From positions 62,001 through 126,000 of the forward strand of contig JAPOPC010000018.1 in NCBI GenBank assembly GCA_026713105.1: a stretch of 64,000 nucleotides of DNA, written 5' to 3'. Source of the stretch: Acidimicrobiaceae bacterium (GTDB lineage: Bacteria > Actinomycetota > Acidimicrobiia > Acidimicrobiales > Poriferisodalaceae). Positions 1 through 9,083 of this stretch are shown here, piece by piece. The notes under the pieces are model-generated. The model ran no database searches. It was not told where the DNA came from and saw only the letters and a list, made by a program, of their open reading frames with translations. Numbering within the stretch: the first letter of the stretch is position 1; each line of letters opens with the position of its first letter. Position numbers and translations under genes: made by a program.

Positions 1-2249
1 CAGTTCTCGCACAGCCAACCCCGCTTGTCGGCGATGGTGACCAGCCGGGTCTCGGGATTGACCGCCACGGGATAGCCCACGGCCTCCAGCATCGGCATGT
101 CCGATGCTGCATCGGCGTACGCCACCCCTTGGGCCAGGTCAAGCCCTTCGGCGGCCGCCCAGTCGACCATCATCTGGGCGCGCACCTCGCCCGTGGGCGG
201 GACATCGATCATCTCGCCGGTATAGCGCCCGTCGCGGCTGTCGATGCGCGCCGCGATGATGTGGTCGAACAGCGGTGCCAGTGGCTGGACCGCCAGCTCC
301 AGCGCGCCGGTGATCAGCACCGTGCGATGGCCCGCGGCCCGATGCTCTCGTACGCGCCGCAGACCGGCGGGAAATGCCTTGGTCATGAACAGATGGCTGA
401 GCATCTCGGCTGCGTCGGCATCGAGCTGACCTACCGACGCCCCCTTGTAGCGCCGGTAGAAGTGGCGCAGGAAATCGGTGCGGTCGCGGCGATCTCGCCG
501 CCACAGCCCAGGAGTCTCTGCCAGGGTGCGCAGGGCGAATCGCACGCGCTGGGGCGTGTCGAGCCTGCGGGTAGCGAGCCACGCGTACGTCTCCACGACG
601 TTGCTGGCGATCAGGGTGTTCTCGAGGTCGAATGCGGCGAAATGGCGGTTTGGGTCGAGTACCGCGGTCCGCAGGCGCTCGTTGCGGCTCGGCCCGATGC
701 GGGGCTGAGGTGTGGTCTTGACGCGTGCCTGGGCGATGACGGTCGGCAGGTGCACGTCGGCGATGTAGGTGGGCCAGTCGATGACGCGGGGGTCGAAGCC
801 GAACCTGTCTCGGTCGGCTTGAGGCAGCGATTCCCACAACTCGGTGGTGCGGTCGATTTCGTACAGCGCTTCGCACTTGCCGTAGGCGCCGTACAGCAGC
901 ACGTAGTCACGGATCTGCTCGAGTCCGGCTCGCCGCTGCGCAAGCCGGATGGTGAATTCGTTGCGGCCGCGCATCGGGAGGCGATGCACCACCTTCTCGG
1001 CCGTGTTGAACAGCGACATTGCCCGGTCGAGCTGTTCCTCGAGCCCGTTCGCGCCGGCGTAGCGCCACTGGGTGCTGGCGGTGGGATGACCCTTGGAGTC
1101 ATAGACCGGGTGATCCTGGAACCACTGCATGGTCGTCTCGGTCAGCACCTTGAAGCGCAACGGATTCACCGCTCCCGAGGCCACCTGGAAGATCTCGGGC
1201 TCGGGTACTGGTCCGCGTGCCGCGACGGCGATGATCGCCGCGGCAACCATGTCGACGGGGATGACGTCGATGATGCCTTCGGGGTAGCCCGGGAAGGTGT
1301 CGAGCTCACCCTTGGCGAACGATACGAACAGCGGCTCTGCCATACGGAAGCCGCGGATCCAGCCGGGTGAGGGCTCGGACAAGGCAGATTCGATGATGGA
1401 CGGCCGCACGATGGAGATCGGCACGTCGCCCTGCAGCTCCACCAAGGCCTGCTCGCCCAGCGCTTTCGAGTAGGTATAAACGTCGGGCCATCCCAGCGAG
1501 GTCGCGCGGCTGCGGCCTGCGGTCACCATCTCGGCATCCACCCATTCGCGCCGCAGCTGCTCAGTCTTGGCCGCGAGCAACGGCAGGCCGGCGGGGCCGA
1601 GTTCTTCGCGGGCGTCTCGGTGGAAGCGGCGAAGGCGAGCCGGGGTGCGACTCGAGGCGTCAAGATCGGCGCGGGTGCGCCGGGCCGCAGATACCTCCGC
1701 CCGCCAGTCAACATCCATCGAGAACGGGGTGTCGGCCAGGAAGACTTCCGCCGCCGACCCACGCCGGTTCCCGGCGACATAGCACGTCGACACGGCGATG
1801 ACGTGCGGGGTGGTGCCTTGGAGCTGGCAGGCCTCGAGCAGTCGGTTCGGGCCCAGGAGGTTGATCTCGATCGATGCATCGAGCGGGCTGTCGAAGCTGA
1901 CGCTTGCGGCCGAGTGGATGACGACATCGCAGCTGCAGAACAGCTCGAGGTCTTCCGGCGACAGCCCCAACCCGTCGACGCTCACGTCACCGGACACGAC
2001 CGTGATGCGGCGACTGCAGATGTCGTCGAAGTCGGCGCCCCAGGCGGTGCGAAGCCGTTCGAACGCATCGTTGCGCAGGATCTCGCGTTCGACGCGCCGG
2101 TTCACATCCCTGCGGCGACCCGGACGCACCAGCAGTACCAAGTCGCAGTCGGGCACCGAGCGCAGCAGCCGCTCGACGAGCGCCGTACCCAGAAAACCGG
2201 TTGCACCGGTGATGGCAATGCGCTTTGCAGCCAACGCGTCGGCGATCAC
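1..2249 (-). CDS. Fatty acyl-CoA reductase-like SDR fused to HAD-IB domain (partial, runs off left edge)
   Basis: The frame is open from a GTG at 2249 to the window edge (749 codons seen, C-terminus missing). The N-terminal half is an extended SDR of the male-sterility/fatty acyl-CoA reductase type: nucleotide-binding GATGFLGTALVERLLR near residue 12 and a Y-x-x-x-K (YTYSK, Tyr258/Lys262). A reductase C-terminal 'sterile' region follows, with FGFDPRVIDWPTYIADVHLP. From about residue 535 comes a HAD-IB (SerB-like) domain: FDLENTLIASN as motif I, LITGALELA as motif II, DAASDMPMLEAVG as motif IV near residue 716. The family would reduce fatty acyl-CoA/ACP; the HAD role is unknown. Motif I is D-x-E-x-T instead of D-x-D-x-T, so phosphatase activity is doubtful. 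It lies 55 nt downstream of the lipoprotein gene and may be cotranscribed with it. Family is confident, substrate is not. Confidence 0.85.
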   Translation of the reverse strand, partial: MIADALAAKRIAITGATGFLGTALVERLLRSVPDCDLVLLVRPGRRRDVNRRVEREILRNDAFERLRTAWGADFDDICSRRITVVSGDVSVDGLGLSPEDLELFCSCDVVIHSAASVSFDSPLDASIEINLLGPNRLLEACQLQGTTPHVIAVSTCYVAGNRRGSAAEVFLADTPFSMDVDWRAEVSAARRTRADLDASSRTPARLRRFHRDAREELGPAGLPLLAAKTEQLRREWVDAEMVTAGRSRATSLGWPDVYTYSKALGEQALVELQGDVPISIVRPSIIESALSEPSPGWIRGFRMAEPLFVSFAKGELDTFPGYPEGIIDVIPVDMVAAAIIAVAARGPVPEPEIFQVASGAVNPLRFKVLTETTMQWFQDHPVYDSKGHPTASTQWRYAGANGLEEQLDRAMSLFNTAEKVVHRLPMRGRNEFTIRLAQRRAGLEQIRDYVLLYGAYGKCEALYEIDRTTELWESLPQADRDRFGFDPRVIDWPTYIADVHLPTVIAQARVKTTPQPRIGPSRNERLRTAVLDPNRHFAAFDLENTLIASNVVETYAWLATRRLDTPQRVRFALRTLAETPGLWRRDRRDRTDFLRHFYRRYKGASVGQLDADAAEMLSHLFMTKAFPAGLRRVREHRAAGHRTVLITGALELAVQPLAPLFDHIIAARIDSRDGRYTGEMIDVPPTGEVRAQMMVDWAAAEGLDLAQGVAYADAASDMPMLEAVGYPVAVNPETRLVTIADKRGWLCEN

Positions 2250-2304
2250 GACGTGTTGTTTAGCCCCATCGGGGCCCAGGTACGCGCACGACGGCTCGAT
2301 CCGT

Positions 2305-3312
2305 TCACGTGGACGGTTCTCCGGGCTGCTCCCCAGCGTGCTCTGCGAACAGCCGGGCGCACGCGCGAACCGCCCGCCAACCGCACGACAGGGCGTATCG
2401 CTCGTAGTCGCTTCCCGGCGGACCGAAGGTGGCCAAGTCACGGCATGCCGTTGCATCGGCAGCGCCGCAGCGCTCCCACAGCAGATCCAAGTACTCGTCG
2501 TTTCCGGGCGCCGGGTCTTGCGGTGATCGGCCGGCCAGCGCGGGCGGGATGCCATCGTCGCCCACCACCAGCGCGCAGTCTCGGGTGGTACGGCCGCCGC
2601 AGGTCCAACCGAAGCTGGCATACGCCGATCCCCCCGGCGCGGACAGCACGAGCTGCGCGCAGGCGCGGCTGCTTGCGTCCGCGCATGCCGCCCACCAGCC
2701 GTCCAGTTCGGGAATGTGCCCCGGAGCCGGCGAGGTGGGATCGAATTCGACGCCCAACAGGCCTGCGTCGGCGCCGAGTTCGCCGAGCAGCACACCGCAG
2801 TGCAGGTTCTCGCGGCCCCCGCAGCTGAAGGCGAAGGCCTCGTAGTCGCTGCCCGCCGACGACTCGTACAGCAACGCGTTGCAAGCAGCAGCCGAGCCCT
2901 GCCCGCACGCCACCCACAAGTCGTCGAGCGCCTCGTCGTCTCCGGGCGGGGCGTCGCTGGGATCGAAGAGCGCGGGCGCACGCACGAGCGCCGCGGGCAA
3001 CGCCGCGTCGCGTTCCTCTGCAGGGGTGCGCACGCGGGTGTCTGGCGTCGCTGCGGACCCTGAAGCGCCGCTGTCGAGCGCGCAGATGTCCCTGGCGATG
3101 TCCGCGAGCGGTTCATCGGCGGGTTCGAGCGGCAGCGACAGTTCTGCGGCATCGCTCAGACCGAGGGCGGCGGCCAGACGGTCGCGCTCGCACGCCGTGA
3201 GATCGCCGTCGCCAGGCGAATCGTCGCCGCCCGCTGGCGGTCCCGATCCGCTGCAGGCAGCCGACAGCAGAACCGCCGCGGCACACGCCGCGATCACTCG
3301 CCGCAAGGTCAC
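2305..3312 (-). CDS. Lipoprotein with three cysteine-rich repeats
   Basis: Predicted secreted lipoprotein of 335 aa. From the GTG at 3312 the N-terminus is a short basic stretch, a hydrophobic core and a lipobox LLSAAC, so Cys20 would be lipidated. An ATG at 3366 in the same frame would add 18 residues before the signal peptide and is less natural. A Gly/Ser/Asp-rich linker follows. The rest holds three repeats of about 50-55 residues, roughly at 131-184, 199-249 and 262-314, each of the pattern L-x-x-x-W-x-x-C ... AC-x-x-L ... GS-x-Y-x-x-[FY] ... CG-x-R ... C. Each repeat carries four regularly spaced cysteines, which suggests disulfide-bonded extracellular modules. No known enzyme motif is visible. 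It follows ddl on the same strand. Confidence 0.75.
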   Translation of the reverse strand: MTLRRVIAACAAAVLLSAACSGSGPPAGGDDSPGDGDLTACERDRLAAALGLSDAAELSLPLEPADEPLADIARDICALDSGASGSAATPDTRVRTPAEERDAALPAALVRAPALFDPSDAPPGDDEALDDLWVACGQGSAAACNALLYESSAGSDYEAFAFSCGGRENLHCGVLLGELGADAGLLGVEFDPTSPAPGHIPELDGWWAACADASSRACAQLVLSAPGGSAYASFGWTCGGRTTRDCALVVGDDGIPPALAGRSPQDPAPGNDEYLDLLWERCGAADATACRDLATFGPPGSDYERYALSCGWRAVRACARLFAEHAGEQPGEPST

Positions 3313-3390
3313 GCCAGCTTCGAGACGGTGCTGTCGAGCCGCTGCGCTGGCGGTGCGGCCAATCATCGGCGCAGTGTCACGCCAGCTTCG
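3308..3390. repeat. 15-bp direct repeat duplicating the 3' end of ddl
   Basis: The 15-mer gtcacgccagcttcg occurs at 3308-3322 and 3376-3390. The right copy contains the ddl stop codon (3377-3379). The left copy supplies the GTG start proposed for the lipoprotein gene. Confidence 0.8.
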
Positions 3391-4501
3391 CGGCGATGGA
3401 CCCCACCGATCGCAGGGCCGTGCCGTCGGCGCCTTGCGTCACGAACCGGCGAGTGGGCCCGTCGAGCGCTTCGGCGATGAGATCGTCAAGCAGCTCGACG
3501 AGGCTGTCTCCCTCGTGGGACCAGAAGTACCAGCTCAGCGAGCCGGGGATCGGGTTGATCTCGTTCACCCACAGCCCGGCGGGGTCGTCGCTGCCGTCCC
3601 ACAAGAAGTCGATGCGCATGACCGACCGGGCCATCACGAGGTGGCTCACCTCGACCGCAGCAGTGCGGAGCGCCGACTCGATCGCGGGGGGCAGCGTGGC
3701 GGGCAGCTCGCGAGGCGCTGTCGCCATCCCGCCCCCGCCGGTGAGGTACTTCTCGGCGTAGGTGTAGATCGTGCTGTCGCTGCGCAGCGGCCGCTCCACC
3801 GCGCTCAGCCGAAGCTCCGGCCAGGTGCGCACCGAGATGTTCAGATCGATGATGTCGCTGAGGTACCGCTGCACGACAGCGCCGTCGCGCAGCAGCGGCG
3901 ACGACCGTGCCAATGCCCGCGCCGTCGCGAGGTCAGCAACGATCTCGATACCGATCGATGAGCCGCCGAAACGCGGTTTCACGATGAGAGGTCCCTGCGA
4001 CAGCTCGCCCGCGGCGGCGTCGCTGGGCAGGTCTTGGGTGAGCAGCCGCAGCGGCAGCGTTGGGAGGCCTGCCGCTTCAGCGGCGCCGCTGAACGCCAGC
4101 TTGTCCATGCAGATTGCCGCGCTGAGCTGTCCCGGACCGGTGTAGGCCAATCCCGCCAGATCCAGCAAGGCCGGCAAACCGCCGTCCTCGCCGGGACCGC
4201 CGTGACAGCAGTTGACCACGACGTCGACCGGCAGCGGTCGACGACGCCGATCGGCTCGCACGAACCCGCCGCCGGGGCGGGCGGCCAACTCGACCTCGGA
4301 CGCCGAGCGCGGCAGACCCTCTGCAAAGGCCGACGCCTCGATATGGGCCGGAACTTCGTGCCATGTGCCGACCGGCGACCAGTACAGCGCTACCGGGTCG
4401 CGCCCAGACTCAGCGAGTGCGTGCACTGCCTGCAGCCCCGTGAGAATCGAGATGTCGTGCTCAGGCGACGGGCCGCCGAAGCAGACACCAGCACCGGTCA
4501 T
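3377..4501 (-). CDS. ddl: D-alanine--D-alanine ligase family protein
   Basis: ATP-grasp ligase of 374 aa that would join two D-alanines for peptidoglycan. The N-terminus has the family signature GGPSPEHDISI. The central part has ICMDKLAFSGAAEAAGLP, matching the conserved M-D-K segment, and IVKPRFGGSSIGIEIV, the ATP-grasp K-P-x-x-x-G-S-S-x-G loop. The C-terminal part has MRIDFLW and WVNEINPIPGSL, the metal-binding acid-N-E-I-N-x-x-P-G motif. Length fits Ddl enzymes. It lies 65 nt downstream of a MurF-like gene whose product would use the dipeptide, so the two form a functional pair in cell-wall precursor synthesis. Confidence 0.9.
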   Translation of the reverse strand: MTGAGVCFGGPSPEHDISILTGLQAVHALAESGRDPVALYWSPVGTWHEVPAHIEASAFAEGLPRSASEVELAARPGGGFVRADRRRRPLPVDVVVNCCHGGPGEDGGLPALLDLAGLAYTGPGQLSAAICMDKLAFSGAAEAAGLPTLPLRLLTQDLPSDAAAGELSQGPLIVKPRFGGSSIGIEIVADLATARALARSSPLLRDGAVVQRYLSDIIDLNISVRTWPELRLSAVERPLRSDSTIYTYAEKYLTGGGGMATAPRELPATLPPAIESALRTAAVEVSHLVMARSVMRIDFLWDGSDDPAGLWVNEINPIPGSLSWYFWSHEGDSLVELLDDLIAEALDGPTRRFVTQGADGTALRSVGSIAAKLA

Positions 4502-4566
4502 GGGCGCGCCCCCAAGGTTCTCAACCGCTCGGCCATGTGGGCCATGTTCTCATGGGAGCGAGGTGA

Positions 4567-6252
4567 TCAGGGGTAGTGGTCGGGGAGGTCGTTCTCGTAC
4601 AAGACGGCATCGCCGGAGCCGAGATGCGCACGCACCCAGTTCACTGCTGATTCGAGGTCTGCCATGCAGCGAACTGTGGCGCGATCGTCCGTGCGATCGT
4701 GAATGAGGTTGCGCATGTGGCGGCCTCGGGTTGCTCGCCTGGCAGTGGCCTGATCCCAGCCGGCTGCTCCGCCCAGCAACGCAGTCCGGTTCGTCCGACC
4801 GACGATGATGACGTCGTCGGCAATCTGCGCGGCCTGCTCGCCGAGCCGGCGGTTCTCGTGCGCTTGGCTGCGGCCGAGCTCGACCATCCCCGGCGTGACC
4901 ACGACGCGCCGGCCGGCGTCGGTATTTGCCAGCATGGACAGCGCCGCCCGCGCGCCTGCGGGATTGGAGTTGTAGGTGTCGTCGATCACCATGACGCCGG
5001 CGGGGCTCCGCGCGGCGGTGCGGCGGTGATCGGGAGTCGGCAGGTCGCCGAGCCGGCTTGCGATGTCGGCATCGGAGACCCCCAGTACCGATGCTGCGGC
5101 CACGGCGCACGCCACATTCGCCGGCGCAGCGCCGCCGAGCGGACCGACAGCGATTTCCCTGCCGAACAGCGTGATGCGGCGCGACACGGCAGCCTCATTG
5201 ATCGACACGTCGTACCCGGCGACGGGAGCATCGCTGCGGGACCCCGAGCCCGAACCGCTCGTCGTTGCAGTCCCGTCGCCGTTGGCATCGGCTGGCAGCA
5301 CAGTCACGTCCGCGGCCGGATCCTGCGTCGAGCACCGGATGATGCGCAGACCCGAAGCGGCCAACCGATCAGCCTCGGCCCGCAATCCGTAGGCGTCGAT
5401 GTTGAGAATTGCCGTGCGGCTCGTCGCGAAGATCTCGGCCTTGGCTGCCACGATTCGGTCGAGGCTGCCGAAGCGCTCGAGGTGGACCGGACCGATGGAA
5501 GCCAGGATTGACACCGACGGGCGCACCCAGCGGGTCATCGCCGCGATTTCTCCGGCGCCGAAGGTGCCCATCTCTGCGATGAACACTTCGGTGCCAGGCA
5601 CCAAGTGCTCGTTGACGCTGCGACATATCCCCGCTGTGTTGTTGAAGCTGGCCGGAGTCGCCACGACCGCCCGCGACCCTTCCACGAGCTGGCGCAAGTA
5701 GCCCTTGATGGTGGTCTTGCCATACGAACCTGTCACCGCCACGCGTACCGGATCGACATGGTCCAGGCGCTGCTGCGCGCGATGCACCCAGCGGCGCGAC
5801 AGCAAAGCTTCGAGCGGCGCCAGAATGGCCAGCGACGCGTCCACCCACAGCGGCATGCCGAACAACAGCACGGCAATGACCGGCTCGGCCAGACCCACGA
5901 GCAGACCGACGCCGACCAGCACGAGCCACAGCAAGACCAGTGTCGTCGCCACGGTGGCCAGCCGGCGGGTCCACGCCAACGGGCTGGTCCGCCCGCGAAG
6001 CTCGAGACCCTGGGGCCCGAGCGCGACGGCTGCAGCCGTAATGGCGGGTGCCCACCAGAATGTGCCGCTCAGCACCACGCCGACAGCGGCCGTCAGTGCC
6101 AGCACGCGGTTGTTCGTGTCGAGCAGCCACCAGCGCCGGGCGAAGCGCGACGTCCGCCCGACTCCGTAGTGCTCGCGCTGGGCCACTCTCAGCCAACGCG
6201 CGGCCGCGACCAACCCAGCCACCACCGATGTCCACAGCAAGATCTGGTTCAT
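4567..6252 (-). CDS. murF: MurF-type Mur ligase with N-terminal membrane segments
   Basis: Protein of 561 aa. Residues 1-150 hold several hydrophobic segments (around 51-69, 100-120 and 124-147), then a Mur ligase. The ATP-binding loop GSYGKTT is at 175-181. A substrate/Mg segment reads FNNTAGICRSVNEHL, followed by AEMGTFGAGEIAAM and IGPVHLERFGSLDRI. The C-terminal domain carries VIDDTYNSNPAGARAAL, typical of MurF (D-D-x-Y-N-x-N-P). MurF adds D-Ala-D-Ala to UDP-MurNAc-tripeptide in the cytoplasm. The membrane N-terminus is an addition to the usual roughly 450-residue enzyme and would tether it to the membrane. It starts 10 nt after the alpha/beta hydrolase gene ends and is followed by ddl. 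Confidence 0.85.
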   Translation of the reverse strand: MNQILLWTSVVAGLVAAARWLRVAQREHYGVGRTSRFARRWWLLDTNNRVLALTAAVGVVLSGTFWWAPAITAAAVALGPQGLELRGRTSPLAWTRRLATVATTLVLLWLVLVGVGLLVGLAEPVIAVLLFGMPLWVDASLAILAPLEALLSRRWVHRAQQRLDHVDPVRVAVTGSYGKTTIKGYLRQLVEGSRAVVATPASFNNTAGICRSVNEHLVPGTEVFIAEMGTFGAGEIAAMTRWVRPSVSILASIGPVHLERFGSLDRIVAAKAEIFATSRTAILNIDAYGLRAEADRLAASGLRIIRCSTQDPAADVTVLPADANGDGTATTSGSGSGSRSDAPVAGYDVSINEAAVSRRITLFGREIAVGPLGGAAPANVACAVAAASVLGVSDADIASRLGDLPTPDHRRTAARSPAGVMVIDDTYNSNPAGARAALSMLANTDAGRRVVVTPGMVELGRSQAHENRRLGEQAAQIADDVIIVGRTNRTALLGGAAGWDQATARRATRGRHMRNLIHDRTDDRATVRCMADLESAVNWVRAHLGSGDAVLYENDLPDHYP

Positions 6253-6262
6253 AGGACGGGAT

Positions 6263-6943
6263 TCATTTGGGCGCTGCGAGGCGCCGGCTTACCGCAGCGG
6301 CCAGCGCTGTCGGCGCTTCGGTGGGCACATGGTGACCCACGCCATCAAGAACAGTCAGCAGTGCGTCGTCGAGCATCTCGGCTGCTCGTTGCGCCGTCTC
6401 GACGGGTACTTGATCGTCTTGACGGCCCCACACGAGTTCGACCGGCTGGGTGATGCGGCCGAGCTGGTTCTCGTAGGTCTCGTTGACAGCGGTGACCAGC
6501 ACGTCACGCATGATGCCTTGCGCAGCCCGGTAGTCGGAACTGCCGTAGTGCTGTCGCATGCGCTCCATCGTGCCGTTGCCGAGCAGGCCACGACGATGCA
6601 AGCCCCGAGCGAGCCGGAATCGCAGCGCCGGCCGGGCTGCGGGGCGGTCGATGCGTCGCAGCAGCGGCGCCCCGCACAGCACCAATGAGGCGATTGCATC
6701 AGGTCGCCGAGCTGCCAACTCGACGGCGACGCGCCCTCCAAAGCTGTGCCCCAGCACGACGACGCGCGGTGCGCAGTCGTCCAGCACGGGTTCCACCAGG
6801 TCGGCGTAGGCGGAGGCGCCGCCGGGTGCGGTTGGCACCGGGCTTGCACCGAACCCAGGCAAGTCGAGCGCAATCGCGTCGGTGCCAGCCAGGCATTCGA
6901 GCAAGTCGCGATGGGTGCGTCCCCAGCCGTGCAAACCAAGCAC
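6263..6943 (-). CDS. Alpha/beta hydrolase fold protein
   Basis: Small alpha/beta hydrolase (226 aa from the GTG at 6943). An oxyanion-loop segment reads GLHGWGRTHRD, the nucleophile elbow is LGHSFGGRVAVEL (Ser in G-H-S-F-G), the acid lies in VWGRQDDQVPV and the catalytic His in DGVGHHVPTEAP, so the triad is complete. The frame stays open upstream into the end of leuA, and the proposed start lies unusually close to the HG motif. The true start is therefore probably a non-ATG codon nearer 7000, overlapping leuA. Substrate unknown; it sits between leuA and murF in a tight same-strand run. Confidence 0.8.
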   Translation of the reverse strand: MLGLHGWGRTHRDLLECLAGTDAIALDLPGFGASPVPTAPGGASAYADLVEPVLDDCAPRVVVLGHSFGGRVAVELAARRPDAIASLVLCGAPLLRRIDRPAARPALRFRLARGLHRRGLLGNGTMERMRQHYGSSDYRAAQGIMRDVLVTAVNETYENQLGRITQPVELVWGRQDDQVPVETAQRAAEMLDDALLTVLDGVGHHVPTEAPTALAAAVSRRLAAPK

Positions 6944-7008
6944 TGCTACGGGCTCAGCACCGAGGCGACTGCCGAACAGGGCGCCGCCGGCAAAGCCGGT
7001 GAGGGGGC

Positions 7009-8859
<1,851 letters not shown>

Positions 8860-8922
8860 CTAGGTAAGAAGGAGCAGCCCGGTTGCGGAATGCAGTGCGT
8901 GGTGAGTCGAGAAGCGAATCAC
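8860..8922 (-). CDS. leuL: leuA leader peptide (attenuator), leaderless
   Basis: A 20-residue ORF starts with GTG at 8922, encodes MIRFSTHHAL... and ends ...TGLLLLT before TAG. The run of four consecutive Leu codons next to the stop, followed by an intrinsic terminator and then leuA, is the signature of transcription attenuation. When charged tRNA-Leu is scarce the ribosome stalls on the Leu codons, allowing an antiterminator to form. A TAAACT box at 8930-8935 lies 7 nt before the GTG and no Shine-Dalgarno sequence is seen, so the transcript probably begins at the start codon. The peptide has no other evident role. Confidence 0.85.
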   Translation of the reverse strand: MIRFSTHHALHSATGLLLLT

Positions 8923-8929
8923 GGAGAAC

Positions 8930-8935
8930 AGTTTA
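8930..8935 (-). promoter_or_regulatory. Predicted -10 box of the leuL-leuA transcript
   Basis: TAAACT on the minus strand, 7 nt before the GTG of the leucine leader peptide. The spacing fits a transcription start at the G of GTG. No convincing -35 element was identified. Confidence 0.55.
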
Positions 8936-8974
8936 CCAGACGGGTCCCGAAACGTAGCGAGCACTAGTGCGCCC

Positions 8975-9053
8975 GCTGGGAGGGCGGATGAGCCCTCTGC
9001 TCCCGCGATCCAGCAGGTCGCAACGTCGCAGAGTTCTCATCCGCCCTCCCAGC
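8975..9053. repeat. Palindromic intergenic element, copy A
   Basis: A perfect 18-bp inverted repeat (gctgggagggcggatgag at 8975-8992, complement at 9036-9053) encloses an inner 6-bp stem (ctctgc 8995-9000, gcagag 9028-9033). Total length is 79 nt. It resembles the elements at 32176-32329 and 54052-54130. Shared flank tagNtgcgcccgctg precedes the left arm. The right arm ends 30 nt from the ppk stop codon, so it would lie in the 3' end of ppk mRNA. Confidence 0.85.
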
Positions 9054-9083
9054 TTGTTGTTCAGCGCGTTTGAGCGCGGTGGA

